Positions 1 to 9,352 of a DNA stretch of 64,000 nucleotides are shown piece by piece. Position 1 is the stretch's first letter; each line of letters begins with the position of its first letter. The stretch is from the NCBI GenBank assembly GCA_963989245.1, contig OZ022349.1, positions 25,249,651 through 25,313,650 on the forward strand. The letters are read 5' to 3'. Position numbers and translations under genes: made by a program. The notes below the pieces were generated by a model. It saw nothing but the letters and a program-made list of their open reading frames with translations. It searched no databases and was not told where the DNA came from. This DNA comes from Nansenia antarctica (taxonomy: Eukaryota > Chordata > Actinopteri > Argentiniformes > Microstomatidae).

Positions 1-560
1 CTGGGCGCCGCGCAATGATAATTTCCGTCGTTTTCAGTGAAAATTATTTTGTCACCTTTTTGGGCCAGCACCCCTGCATTCCCAAAAAATTTGATAGAAA
101 TGAGCCATTGAATTGTTGCACTCTCTCCAGCAATTCCCAGTTCCCGGTGTACCATTCTGTAAGTATTTTCTTCTTGGGGTAATAAAAAACCTAATAATGT
201 TCTTCCATGAAAATTCTCTCCATTGTCCAGAGCTAGAGGTGGTGGATTGTATTTTACATAATGTTCAACCATTCTTCCTCAGTTAGGACTATGTTTGCTT
301 CCTTCTCCCACTTATCCCTAACATATAAGGTGGAGTGATTCTTGGTGGACTGTATACTCTTCTGTATAATTCTTGACACCAGTTTCTTGTGGGTGTTGCC
401 CTTATACGCATCAATACAAATGTTGACGAGACTAATTTCAGAAACCTCATTATTCTTTATATTCTTATAGAAGTAATGCCTCAGTTGTAAATACCTGTAG
501 AAATCTTGTTTCTCTAGGTTGTGATTATCAATAAGATATTGAAAGGCCTGTATTGGATGA
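1..560 (-). mobile_element. L1-type LINE ORF2 C-terminal fragment
   Basis: Minus-strand translation gives the C-terminal part of a teleost L1/Tx1-like ORF2, for example KWEKEANIVLTEEEW. A related plus-strand fragment at about 48,500 reads KWEKDLDMDISKEDW, which supports the family call. Several in-frame stops and frame changes show that it is dead. Its left end lies outside the window; the right copy shows it continuing to about 50,089. Confidence 0.7.
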
Positions 561-567
561 AATTAGG

Positions 568-1128
568 TAGGGATGTCCCGATCCCATTTTTTCACTACCG
601 ATACCTGGGCTTCAGGTATCTGCGATACCGATATCAATCCGATATTTGTATTTATTGTTTTACTCCTGAATAATAACAAATACTTCCCCAGTATAGTCCA
701 CAACATTTGGCTATTAAAGACTGCCAGCCTTTATTCAAGCAACAAAAACAGTACTCACTGTTACTCACTACTCAGTGACCAACTGGTTTCAAGTTAAAAC
801 AATTTAAACAGCAGCATTCAGCATTGTAGAAAAAAAACGAGTTACTGTCTGATTTCTAGTTGTAGTGCCTTCAGTTCTCTTTCATAGTATTCGTTTGGTA
901 TCTCACTATGGGAACGCCCCCTGCGTGACCTCATCAGAAACTGAATTACACTGCGCCAGCCCATTGGCTGGCCCAGGCGACGCTTGTGTCACGAGGGACG
1001 GGACCCTCCGCCTATATAACACGTACACACGGCATCTGTCGCCCTTTGCTCCCTTCTCACTGGTGCTGACAACTACTGTGCGGGTGGCTAAACAGAGAGC
1101 TAAACAGTCGCCAGATACGAGCGACCAC

Positions 1129-1129
<1 letters not shown>
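568..1129. other. hAT-like terminus followed by promoter-like block
   Basis: Begins with tagggatgtcccgatccc, a head typical of teleost hAT elements; a similar word occurs at about 43,640 before a recognisable hAT transposase. From about 900 the sequence becomes GC-rich, with ctatataa at 1,012-1,019 as a possible TATA box. I see no transposase here. It may be a non-autonomous hAT joined to an LTR or promoter fragment. The two small open frames do not look coding. Confidence 0.35.

Positions 1130-1175
<46 letters not shown>
1130..1175. repeat. (CA)n microsatellite
   Basis: About 23 CA units. The right copy at 51,309-51,340 is 14 bases shorter, which makes this a length marker between the two duplicates. 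The flank ctgtatggaaagtttga also follows a CA run at 39,935. Confidence 0.97.
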
Positions 1176-1177
<2 letters not shown>

Positions 1178-1253
1178 TATGGAAAGTTTGAGCGGCAGTG
1201 ACGGCCGCGCGCTGCACTTAGTATTTATTCTTTATTATTTTGAACGTCTCGCT

Positions 1254-1401
1254 CAGCCCGTCTGTGACGGTGCGGTGTGTGTGTGTTAGCCCGTCAGTGA
1301 CGGTGCAGTGTGTGTGTGTTAGCCCGTCAGTGACGGTGCAGTGGGTGTGTGTGTTAGCCCGTCAGTGGCGGTGCAGTGTGTGTGTTAGCCCGTCAGTGGC
1401 G

Positions 1402-1442
<41 letters not shown>

Positions 1443-1460
1443 GCCCGTCAGTGACGGTGC
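1254..1460. repeat. Minisatellite with TG tracts
   Basis: Six units of agcccgtcagtgacggtgca, each followed by a TG run of variable length. Some units read tggcgg instead of tgacgg. Each unit contains the short inverted repeat ccgtcagtgacgg. Open frames across it are repeat artefacts. Confidence 0.9.
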
Positions 1461-1547
1461 TGAGCCGTGCTGTACGTTAACAAACACGTTTGTACAGCTG
1501 TTCCTTTGTGTCGACCTCCCTCTGTGCCTAGAGACTCTTACACTAAC

Positions 1548-1907
1548 GTTACCACCAGGTGCTAGCCAGCTACGGTAGCTAATGTTACCACCAGGTGCTA
1601 GCCAGCTACGGTAGCTAACGTTACCACCAGGTGCTAGCCAGCTACGGTAGCTAACGTTACCACCAGGTGCTAGCTAGCTACGGTAGCTAACGTTACCACC
1701 AGGTGCTAGCTAACTAAGGTAGCTAATGTTACCACCAGGTGCTAGCCAGCTACGGTAGCTAACGTTACCACCAGGTGCTAGCTAGCTACGGTAGCTAACG
1801 TTACCACCAGGTGCTAGCTAGCTAAGGTAGCTAATGTTACCACCAGGTGCTAGCTAGCTAAGGTAGCTAATGTTACCACCAGGTGCTAGCTAGCTACGGT
1901 AGCTACC
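1548..1907. repeat. 36-bp minisatellite, 10 copies
   Basis: Ten head-to-tail 36-bp units starting gttaccaccaggtgctag. Variants are ccagctacgg, ctagctacgg and ctagctaagg in the middle and cta(a/g)cgtt or ctaatgtt at the junction. Units are adjacent with no spacers. Self-complementary words such as gctagctagc are frequent. Confidence 0.95.
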
Positions 1908-2782
1908 GACCGTAGTAAAGTTGTTTTTATATTCGACATTCAACAGACATTCACATTCGGCATTTTAGGGACCGTGGTAAAAGTAGTGAAAAACCCAATG
2001 GAGATATGGCTGTCCTGATCAATAACTGCCAATATTGGGCCAAAGCAGCTCAAACCAATTGCAGATTACTATCGGGGAGGTGACAGCAGAATCTGCTGTA
2101 ATCACTGTAGCACAACAATACAAGGCTTAGGCTATCAGTAGGTGTACTTATTTCAGTCAAGGAGCAGATGTTCTCAGACTCAGCAAAATGGACACAAAAT
2201 GTTTATTTAAAAAAAATATTGGCACAAAAAATAAACTATTATAAAACTATCTCTCCTAACCAGCTGGAACAGAGAGGAGAGAGGGAGAGGAGGAGAACAA
2301 ACAGCTGATATGACGCACAGAACAACACTGGTGGGGAGGGGTGAGGCGTCGAAGTCGTTAGTTAGAACAGGGCACTGCACATTCTGGTGTAGTCACTGAG
2401 CTGCTCAATGGGCCCTGTGGAATGGAGGAAGAGCGAGAGAGAGGGAGAGAAGGGTCAATGCGTAGACAGGCCACATAGCCTGAACCCTGGCGTAAAGCTT
2501 TTGGACTGGGACATTTCCTCGCATTTAATTCAAACCCATTCTCTCTTTCTTTCTACATAATATTTACTGACATATAATTCAAAGACATTCTCTCTTTACT
2601 TCTCCATATATTCTGACACATTAGGCTGTGGTGTTCAGAAAACAATGCCACCAGTCCATAGAATGGGTGGTGATAGTCTTATTTGGGATGGAAATGTGTT
2701 ACAATTCAGTCATTGATAGTAAGGTGTTTTTCCTTGTGTCAATGGGCTTTAAGGTGATACATTCCTATGTACCTGAGTTTAC
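1908..2782. other. No gene recognised
   Basis: AT-rich unique-looking sequence with an A-run at about 2,210 and purine-rich tracts at 2,270-2,300 and 2,420-2,450. No coding motif or transposon end could be recognised. The same applies to its right copy at 52,067-52,941. Confidence 0.5.
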
Positions 2783-2906
2783 CCTTTTTACTGTCACAGC
2801 AAAGACGGCACTTCCAGACTGGAGCTCGCTTGGCCTCATTGAATTCCTCCTGAGTCATACTCAGACACTCTGAGTGGAACCACCTCATGCACACAGAGCA
2901 GGCAAT
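2783..2906 (-). CDS. PHD-like zinc-finger exon (second half)
   Basis: A 124-nt minus-strand exon bounded by a pyrimidine-rich acceptor (ttcaattctacag) and a donor gtaaac. It reads IACSVCMRWFHSECLSM, then about 14 residues, then WKCRLC. The spacing C-x2-C, WFH-x2-C, W-x-C-x2-C matches the second half of a C4HC3 PHD finger, the module that usually reads histone H3 tails. The first two cysteine pairs would have to lie on an upstream exon that I could not find. Reading frame and splice sites are intact. It could belong to the minus-strand kinase-like gene at higher coordinates or to an unrelated gene; the intervening transposons prevent a decision. Confidence 0.55.
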
Positions 2907-3282
2907 CTGTAGAATTGAAAACAAAACTATCACTGAGAGTAGCACATGATACTAGATTCAAACTACTTCAGATTCAACTACTAGGTTCAACTACTGAACC
3001 TAGAAACGGTTACATAATGTCTTACACCCTCATGATGCATGTTATCGTCATGTAGAGTTAGTGAGTGGAATAGGAAAAGCTAAAGTGTAGATCTCCAGAC
3101 ATATAGCACAAAACAGTTGATTATCCAATGTCGCCCTTTTGTTTTTACTAATGTCCATGTCAACTAAGGTATTAGTTAATACAGTAATGAGAATGAATTA
3201 ACAGTTAACTTATGGTATTTTGTACATTTATAGTAATTTAAGTTTTACCAAATCACATGCTCATGAAAATTGAATACTGGAC

Positions 3283-3445
3283 GGTGTGTAGCCCAACGGT
3301 TAGACCATTGGAGCAGAGACCAAAAGGGCCTTGCCACTTGATGGTAATTGCCTAATGCTAACAACATTGTGCCCACGAGCACAGAAACACAATACTATCT
3401 CACAATATTGGCACATTCTATAAACATCTGCTAAATTACACAAAT
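3283..3445 (+). mobile_element. Degenerate tRNA-type SINE
   Basis: The head gtagcccaacggttagacc fits the pol III A-box region of teleost tRNA-derived SINEs. The middle holds the decayed phrase ttgtgcccacgagcac (family: ttgtgcccttgagcaag). The tail is aaacatctgctaaatta (family: gcatctgctaaatga). No B box survives. The call rests on these three words in order. Confidence 0.55.
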
Positions 3446-4070
3446 ACTGCAAGTTTAGTGTGACTGCATTATCTGCCAAACAGAGATACATAAATAAGTA
3501 ATAGGTGTGACGTCATCTGCTATAGCTAACGTGCTGTAATCTAACATATTTATTCATAAGTAGTTTACATAGCAGAAATATGCAACGCTAACGCTAATGT
3601 TAGCTTGTCAGCTAACACTAACGGCACAAATGTTTTCGGTACAACCCCTAACTTGGAAAAGTCCGAACGAACCCCCTCCTTGTCAACGCCCACCTGGCTG
3701 GAGTGTGCCGATTCAAAGAGGAACAGAAAATAGAATTCTCTCGTATGACGTCACTGACAAGTCAATCCGTTTTCGTTTTCAAAAGGAATATCGAACTGAC
3801 AAAACATACACGGACCGGGTTGGTTGTAGCACCCTCAGATTTTTTTTTATTTTTATTTTTTTTATAAATAAAACACCATTTATTGTCTCATTCAGGTTTC
3901 TAAACTCTTTAACTAAAAACGACTCTATAAAAAGGAGAGTGAATATGTCCTATTAAGCAATGTCAAGTAAATTAGTTACTAGTCAGTTAACAGACGAACA
4001 ATGTAAGTAATGCAAGTAAACTGAAGGCCAAACACAACATTAACAAACACACTGAAAGTCAAAACAACAG
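3446..4070. other. No gene recognised; CRE-like site
   Basis: Contains a palindromic tgacgtca at about 3,745-3,752 and T-rich tracts at 3,840-3,865. A 119-codon open frame at 3,597-3,956 ends in low-complexity residues and has no recognisable motif. Same content in the right copy at 53,605-54,229. Confidence 0.4.
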
Positions 4071-4180
4071 ACACTGGTACACACTACACACTGGTACACA
4101 CTACACACTGGTACACTACACACTGGTACACACTAAACACTGGTACACACTACACACTGGTACACACTACACACTGGTTG
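4071..4180. repeat. 17-bp tandem repeat (tggtacacactacacac)
   Basis: About six units of tggtacacactacacac, some shortened. A second small array, ctttaaaacac repeated three times, lies at about 4,290-4,325. Confidence 0.9.
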
Positions 4181-4366
4181 ATTAAAAATAACAATGCATC
4201 TGAAGCAGCTTCAAACATATATCATCTCAGTTCTAAAACTATCAAGGACGGCAGAACAAAGCTGAACTGCTTATTTCCATTGTGGTCCTTCTTTAAAACA
4301 CTTTAAAACACTTTAAAACACTTTAAGATAAAACACTTTCAGGCTGGGTCTGTCATCCATCCCCTC

Positions 4367-5238
4367 TCAGTGGCCTTGCTTGATGATGATATAGTGTTGC
4401 GTGGCTCTATAATGGAGCAGAGTGTGGCGAATGGCCTGTTTGAATGAACACCCTTGGGCCAGATGCGCTCTAAGTCCATTTTTCAATGACTGATTGAAGC
4501 GTTCCACCCCCCCGTTGGCCTGGGGGTGGTAATAGGCTGTACGGATGTGGCGGATGCCCTTACTCTCCAGGTAGGAGGTGAACTCTGCAGAGATCAGTTG
4601 GGGGCCGTTGTCAGTTGTAATAGTCTTTGGCAGCCCCCAGCGGGCAAAGAGAGAGTCCAGGAAGTCCACAATGACCTGAGAGGTCACCGAGCCCGTAGTG
4701 GTAAGCTCTGGCCACTTGGAATGCAGGTCATAAACGACCACCAAAAAGCGTTGGTGGTGAGGAACTCCATGGATCTCCCCACAGATATCTAGCTGCATGT
4801 GCTCCCAGGGCTGAGAGGGCCAGGCCAGGCCAGAGGTTGCAGAGGTGGGGGAGCCTGGTGTCCGGTCTTTCCACTCACCAGACAGGCAGAGCAGTCCCTA
4901 ACCAGGGCTTCAATGTCTCTGTCAATCCCTGGCCACCACACCAGGTCCCGACAGCGCTGTTTGAGCTTCACTATGCCCAGATGACCCTCGTGCGCCATAG
5001 TCAGAACACGCGCACGAAGGGCACCCGGGACCACAGTGCAAAGCCCCCGTGCGACGCAGGTGTCATTCCAACAGGACAATTCCTGTTTAACTCTGGAAAA
5101 TGGCACCAGGTCCTCTGACACCTTGTGAGGCCACCCGGTCCGGATATAGGTGCAGAGTTGGCCGAGAATAGGGTCCTCCTCGGAGGCGTCCTTTAACTCC
5201 TGCAGAGACACAGTGGCTTGGAGGGGGTCGTGTAACAT
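4367..5238 (-). pseudogene. Ty3/Gypsy integrase remnant
   Basis: Two overlapping minus-strand open frames. The upstream one (5,238-4,789) carries the H-H-C-C zinc-binding domain seen as HEGHLGIVKLKQRC then CSACL. The downstream one (4,798-4,367) carries the integrase catalytic core, with VVYDLHSKWPE, TTDNGPQ and HPQANGGVERFNQ supplying the D, D and E positions. The frames are offset, so at least one frameshift separates zinc finger and core. After LLHYRATQH the sequence departs from the family, so the C-terminal domain and 3' LTR are missing. RNase H lies just upstream on the same strand. Confidence 0.9.
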
Positions 5239-5725
5239 CTGAATAATGTCCTGTTCTACCTGATCTGAGCCCTCGTGTGGGGCTGGGGCCGAGATGGAGC
5301 GAGAGAGAAGGTTAGCAACAACATTTTCCCTGCCGGGAGTGAACTGTAGGCTATAGTTATACTGACGGAGACGGTCAGCCCACCGGTGTAACCTCAGTGG
5401 TCTATGGCCTGTTCCTGATGTGGACAGCAGGGTTGTCAGTGTCTGATGGTCTGTTCTCAGTGTGAAGGCTCATCCATACAAGTACAAGTGCCACCTCTCA
5501 CAGGCCCAGATGCATGCTAGTGCCTCACGCTCACCCACAGAATAGCGCTGCTCTGTCGGGTTGAGGGCGCGGGAGGCGAAGGCAATGGGTTTCTCAATGC
5601 CGTTCTGGGTCTGTGATAACACAGCCCCTACTGCTATAGCGGACGCGTCACAGGTGACCAGGGTGGGGCTGGAGATGTTGAAGTGAGCCAGCACTGGGGG
5701 TGACGTAAGCTGGGCTTTGAGGGAG
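4367..5725 (-). mobile_element. Ty3/Gypsy pol fragment (RNase H to integrase)
   Basis: On the minus strand RNase H begins at about 5,725 (TCDASAIAVGAVLSQ, then RYSVGEREALACIWACE), runs through a stop and frame change near 5,470 into FTLRTDHQTL and LHRWADRLRQYNYS, and continues into integrase. Protease, reverse transcriptase and LTRs are absent. The upstream border is an abrupt join to an L2-type ORF1. The right copy lies at 54,526-55,884. Confidence 0.85.
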
Positions 5726-6819
5726 TATCCCAAAGAGGGGTAGAGGCCTGGGGGTTTGGGGTTGGGAGTCGCTGGAACTGACACCTCTGCTAGTTGAACA
5801 GCAGAGGCAGGGTCCAGCGTTGTGAGGGTGGGAGAGGCCTTCTCCTTGACGTCCTCGTCTTGTGGTGCGTCAGCTGTTGACCTGTCCTTGTGGTTGGGGA
5901 GACCGGCATCTGTGGCTGAGTCATTTGATTGTGGCCTGTTCTTGTTCTTATCTACTGTTGGGTGGTTGATGGAGTAAAGTAGGTTAGAGGTGAACAGCGC
6001 CTCTCCGGCTCTGTTGAGACGATTCTTGCTGAAGAGGTCTCTGCATTCCCAAAATAGATTGAAATTGTCAATATAGTTTACTTCATGCAGGTGACAAGTA
6101 GTTGATAGCCATGTGCTTATTCCGAGTAGCCTGCTGAATCTGTTAACTCTCCGTCCATTTGAAGGCAGGGGACCACTAATGTATGATTCAACATTCAAGG
6201 ATCTTAACATCTTTAGGAGTTTGACAAAGTCACGTTTCAGTATTTCTGATTGCTGTTTGGCTATGTCATTGGTTCCAACATGTAGAATAATCTTGTTCAC
6301 ATCTTCATGGACAGACAGGATTTCTGGGATTTTTTCTGTTATGCTATAAACCATCTCATCAGGGAAGCAGTATGCTTTTATGTTCCTCTTACTGCCAATA
6401 TTGATATGCTTTACAGCAGAGTCACCAATAATTAAAGTTGCTATTGGTCTTGTCGCATCATTACCTTGGTGCTGCTTAAGCCTGGTAGCTGGTTTTAAGG
6501 TGGGCCCTGAACTAGCATTGTTAGCTTGTGGTGTAGCATCATTAGCTTGCTGCCCCTTTAATCCAGGCTCACACAGTAGCTGTTGGGTAGCCAGTGACGG
6601 CCAGCCGGTTGCGGTACTAATCTCAGGTTGAGAGTCACTGTCTGCGGGAAGCAGAGTCAAGGGCGCCGGCTTTCCCCGATGGGCAGTGGGCCGGGTGCTA
6701 CTCACGTTATAATTCTGACTCGGTGCCACTCGGTTCGCAGAGTCCTTCAGTTGAAATATCTTTGTTTCAAGTACTGCAATCTTCTGTAGATATCCGCTGC
6801 AGCCTCTGCAAGGCGACAT
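5470..6819 (-). CDS. Chimeric ORF: L2-type ORF1 esterase fused to Gypsy RNase H
   Basis: A 449-codon uninterrupted frame. Residues 1-30 have CRGC followed by a heptad-like segment. Residues ~125-290 are an SGNH/GDSL hydrolase-like domain, with LIIGDSAVKHI (block I) and LHVGTNDI (block III). Such esterase domains occur in ORF1 of L2/CR1-clade LINEs. The usual DGLH catalytic pair before LNRAG is missing; the sequence reads LFSKNRLNRAG, so activity is doubtful. Residues ~295-365 are low complexity. From about residue 366 it becomes Ty3/Gypsy RNase H (LVTCDASAIAVGAVL) and stops inside that domain at YLYG. The fusion is in frame and identical in the right copy. It is most likely a chance fusion, but the long open frame deserves a transcript check. 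Confidence 0.75.
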   Translation of the reverse strand: MSPCRGCSGYLQKIAVLETKIFQLKDSANRVAPSQNYNVSSTRPTAHRGKPAPLTLLPADSDSQPEISTATGWPSLATQQLLCEPGLKGQQANDATPQANNASSGPTLKPATRLKQHQGNDATRPIATLIIGDSAVKHINIGSKRNIKAYCFPDEMVYSITEKIPEILSVHEDVNKIILHVGTNDIAKQQSEILKRDFVKLLKMLRSLNVESYISGPLPSNGRRVNRFSRLLGISTWLSTTCHLHEVNYIDNFNLFWECRDLFSKNRLNRAGEALFTSNLLYSINHPTVDKNKNRPQSNDSATDAGLPNHKDRSTADAPQDEDVKEKASPTLTTLDPASAVQLAEVSVPATPNPKPPGLYPSLGYSLKAQLTSPPVLAHFNISSPTLVTCDASAIAVGAVLSQTQNGIEKPIAFASRALNPTEQRYSVGEREALACIWACERWHLYLYG

Positions 6820-7021
6820 GTCCGCGCCGAGAGGATATTCTCTGGTATGGTGTCCTCCGTGCGCCGCTGTCCCTGACGTACTCCACTAGCTGCTTCTGGG
6901 TCCTTCCGCTGAGATGCGTAATGTATGAATGTATGAATGTAACTATGACTTTAATCCTTAAATGTCTAAACGTGAAAGAGTTAGAAGAAGCAACACAACA
7001 CAATATAAGGCTGGAACGCCG

Positions 7022-7265
7022 TTCATGGACCGGTGAAAACGTTCACACAGGCCATTAGCCTGTGGGTGATAAGCCGTAGTGCGGTGGAGGGAGACACCCA
7101 GCTGCTGAGTAATGGAAGTCCATAAGCCAGAAGTGAACTGGGCCCCCCGATCAGAGGACAGGTCTGAGGGGACCCCAAACCGGGCGACCCAGGTGCCGAT
7201 GAATGCGCGGGCCACCTCAACTGTGGTAGTCTCCGTCAGTGGGAGACTTTCCGTCAGGAAACTCT
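7022..7265 (-). pseudogene. Second Ty3/Gypsy integrase-core fragment
   Basis: The minus strand reads ARAFIGTWVARFGVP, SSDRGAQFTSGLW and TTAYHPQANGLCERFHRS, covering the second acidic residue and the glutamate of an integrase core. The wording differs from the element at 4,367-5,238, so this is another Gypsy family. It is cut on both sides, within about 240 bases. Confidence 0.85.
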
Positions 7266-7321
7266 CAACAACTTAAAAACTTGGCTGTGTTTGCTGGGTA
7301 CCTTAGTGTCATAGCATTGGC

Positions 7322-7362
<41 letters not shown>
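7322..7362. repeat. (TAA)n microsatellite
   Basis: About 14 units, followed by the interspersed word atatttatttgaaaagcac. Three bases longer in the right copy (from 57,481). A sister tract lies at 8,865-8,913. Confidence 0.95.
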
Positions 7363-7363
<1 letters not shown>

Positions 7364-7718
7364 TTTATTTGAAAAGCACTTTTCCTGCAAACTTTGCAAC
7401 TCGAAGTGCTTTAAAATATCCACACAGCATAAAAAAACTAAAAAAACAATAGTAATCAATAAAACACAATAGCAATAATATAAACTACATAATAAAACAA
7501 GAATAAGCCATACAGTCCACAAAGATAAACAAAATAACAAAATAATATAAAAAATACTATACGATTTAAGTAAATATGCAAATATATACAAATATATAGA
7601 TTCATCAACTAACATTAAAAGATACATTAGATATTAATAATATTAACATGAATAACATTATGAGATATAAGATATTATTATTATTATTAAATGGAAAGAG
7701 AAGACAAAGCTAACATAC

Positions 7719-8442
7719 CGAAAGGGGGCGTCGTGGAAACGAAGAATTCCTCCTTTTTCTACCCCTCCTTAACTGTAGAAGTATCTCATTCTTCTTTTTC
7801 TCTCTTTCTTTCCTTTTCTCCTCTTCTTTCATTAATGTTGCTTCTTTTTGATTGAAAAGGTTTTCTCTCTTAACAACCTTTATGTGGTCCTCCTCTTTAG
7901 TATCCTCTTCCAGCATCCTACACTGTAGAAGTATCTCATTCCTCGATTTCTCTCTTTTTTTCCTTTTCTCCTCTTCTTTCATTAATGTTGCTTCTTTTTG
8001 ATTGAAAAGGTTTTCTCTCTTAACAACCTTTATGTGGTCCTCCTCTTTAGTATCCTCTTCCAGCATCCTACTTAATCCTTCCAGTACCCTCTCTTCTTCC
8101 TGTAAACTTTTCATGAGAAGCACTGCCTTTATTAGCTCTGGTTCGAGACATTCAAGATTACACGGATCTGGAAGGCAAGGGCCGGGGCAACGGGCGTGGA
8201 GGGGGGGAAGGCCGGCCGGCTGGGAAGCCAGACATGAGGGTTAGGGAGCCCATGTGAGAGGAGCCCATGTGACTTCCACCTATGGGTGTTGTATTGCCAC
8301 AAAGAGCATGGTGGCGCAGTCGGACCGGTATAGGAGGGAAGACTACACCGGGAGGAGATGGCATGTCATTCATCAGGGGAAGAGGGCCAGGCGGTGAGTG
8401 ACGTCCCACTGGGGCCTCTTGGGGGGGATGAAGGCAAGAGTC
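7719..8442 (-). pseudogene. Broken copy of proline-rich/coiled-coil exon (exon A)
   Basis: Same splice borders as exon B (acceptor ...ctacgttgtag, donor gtatgt), but 724 nt long. It contains a precise 150-bp (50-codon) tandem duplication at about 7,772-8,071, covering RMLEEDTKEEDHIKVVKREN and following residues. It also lacks the 8 bases gcttaggc-type insert present in exon B, which shifts the frame between the proline-rich and coiled-coil parts. 724 is not a multiple of three, so inclusion would disrupt the message. Probably a dead duplicate exon; it could still be skipped without harm. Confidence 0.7.
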
Positions 8443-8584
8443 CTACAACGTAGCACACAAACCCAACACCAGATGAGTCACATAGCATTTTTCGTTTTTT
8501 TCTTTAAAAAACTAAATCTGACAAAATAAATCCACAATTCCAAACGAATTCTATTACTCAACTACATGGAGAAAATATTGTCTA

Positions 8585-8839
8585 TACCCAGCAAACACAG
8601 TTGAACCTTGAAGTTAGGCTGTGGTGAGGTTGTGGACAACATTCTCGGAATAGTCGGCTGTAGTGTGGCAACATGTTGGAAGGCACCTACCAGATGGGCT
8701 AAAGGCTAAAGTCTCCGCAGTTACGTTGTCGCGACCCTCAGTAGTATTAAAGTAGCATTTCATTGGCTACCTTCTAACAACGTTGCAACCTCACAGGAGG
8801 TTAACACACAGGCAACAACTTGGCTGTGTTTGCTGGGTA
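8585..8839. mobile_element. 255-bp MITE between segments A and B
   Basis: Starts tacccagcaaacacag and ends with its inverse, ctgtgtttgctgggta. The interior has the cgttgcaacctcaca type wording common in teleost inverted-repeat MITEs. A right half precedes segment A (from about 7,280) and a left half follows segment B (to 10,125), as expected if MITE copies were the recombination points. Right copy at about 58,747-59,001. Confidence 0.75.
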
Positions 8840-8862
8840 CCTTAGTGTCATAGCATTGGCAT

Positions 8863-8864
<2 letters not shown>

Positions 8865-8913
<49 letters not shown>
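8865..8913. repeat. (TAA)n microsatellite
   Basis: About 16 units in segment B; equivalent tract at about 59,027-59,075. Confidence 0.95.
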
Positions 8914-8914
<1 letters not shown>

Positions 8915-8957
8915 TTTATTTGAAAAGCACTTTTCCTGCAAACTTTGCAACTCGAAG

Positions 8958-9080
8958 AGCCGGTTTCACAGACAAGGCTTAAGCCTAATCCTAGACTAAA
9001 AAACATCTTCAATGGAGATTTTACATTGAAAGTGTGATTTAGTCCAGGACTAGGCTTAAGCCTTGTCTCTGAAACCGGCC
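8958..9080. mobile_element. 123-bp palindromic MITE with 5-bp target duplication
   Basis: Begins agccggtttcacagacaagg and ends with a near-perfect inverse finishing gaaaccggcc. It is flanked by cgaag at 8,953-8,957 and 9,081-9,085. Segment A carries the empty site (ctcgaagtgc), which proves insertion after the A/B duplication. Nearly the whole element folds into one hairpin (taagcctaatcctagact against agtccaggactaggctta). Confidence 0.93.
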
Positions 9081-9352
9081 CGAAGTGCTTTAAAATATCC
9101 ACACAGCATGAAAAAAACAAAAAAAACAATAGTAATCAATAAAACACAATAGCAATAATATAAACGACATAATAAAACAAGAATAAGCCATACAGTCCAC
9201 AAAGATAAACAAAATAACTAAATAATATAAAAAATACTATACGATTTAAGTAAATATGCAAATATATACAAATATATAGATTCATCAACTAACATTAAAA
9301 GATACATTAGATATTAATAAATAAATGGAAAGAGAAGACAAAGCTAACATAC

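Larger units (their letters stand above)
7275..8634. repeat. Local tandem duplication, segment A
   Basis: Matches segment B (8,817-10,125) in direct orientation. Order inside: right end of a MITE, (TAA)n tract, AT-rich block, proline-rich/coiled-coil exon, left end of the same MITE. Relative to B it has an extra 150-bp internal repeat, lacks 8 bases, and lacks the 123-bp palindromic insertion. Right copy at about 57,434-58,796. Confidence 0.93.

Noticed and set aside
865..1217. Frames with poly-Thr-His or poly-Val-Cys
   Set aside because: They only translate the (CA)n/(TG)n microsatellite.
1548..1907. Regular 36-bp repeats resembling a CRISPR array
   Set aside because: Units are contiguous with no unique spacers, no cas genes are present, and the genome is eukaryotic; it is a minisatellite.
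3283..3320. Possible tRNA gene
   Set aside because: An A-box-like head only; no B box and no cloverleaf, so treated as a SINE.
4526..5118. Plus-strand frames of 61-93 codons
   Set aside because: Antisense shadows of the Gypsy integrase on the minus strand.
7265..7627. 120-codon minus-strand frame with poly-Tyr
   Set aside because: Low-complexity translation of the (TAA)n tract and AT-rich flank; no motif.
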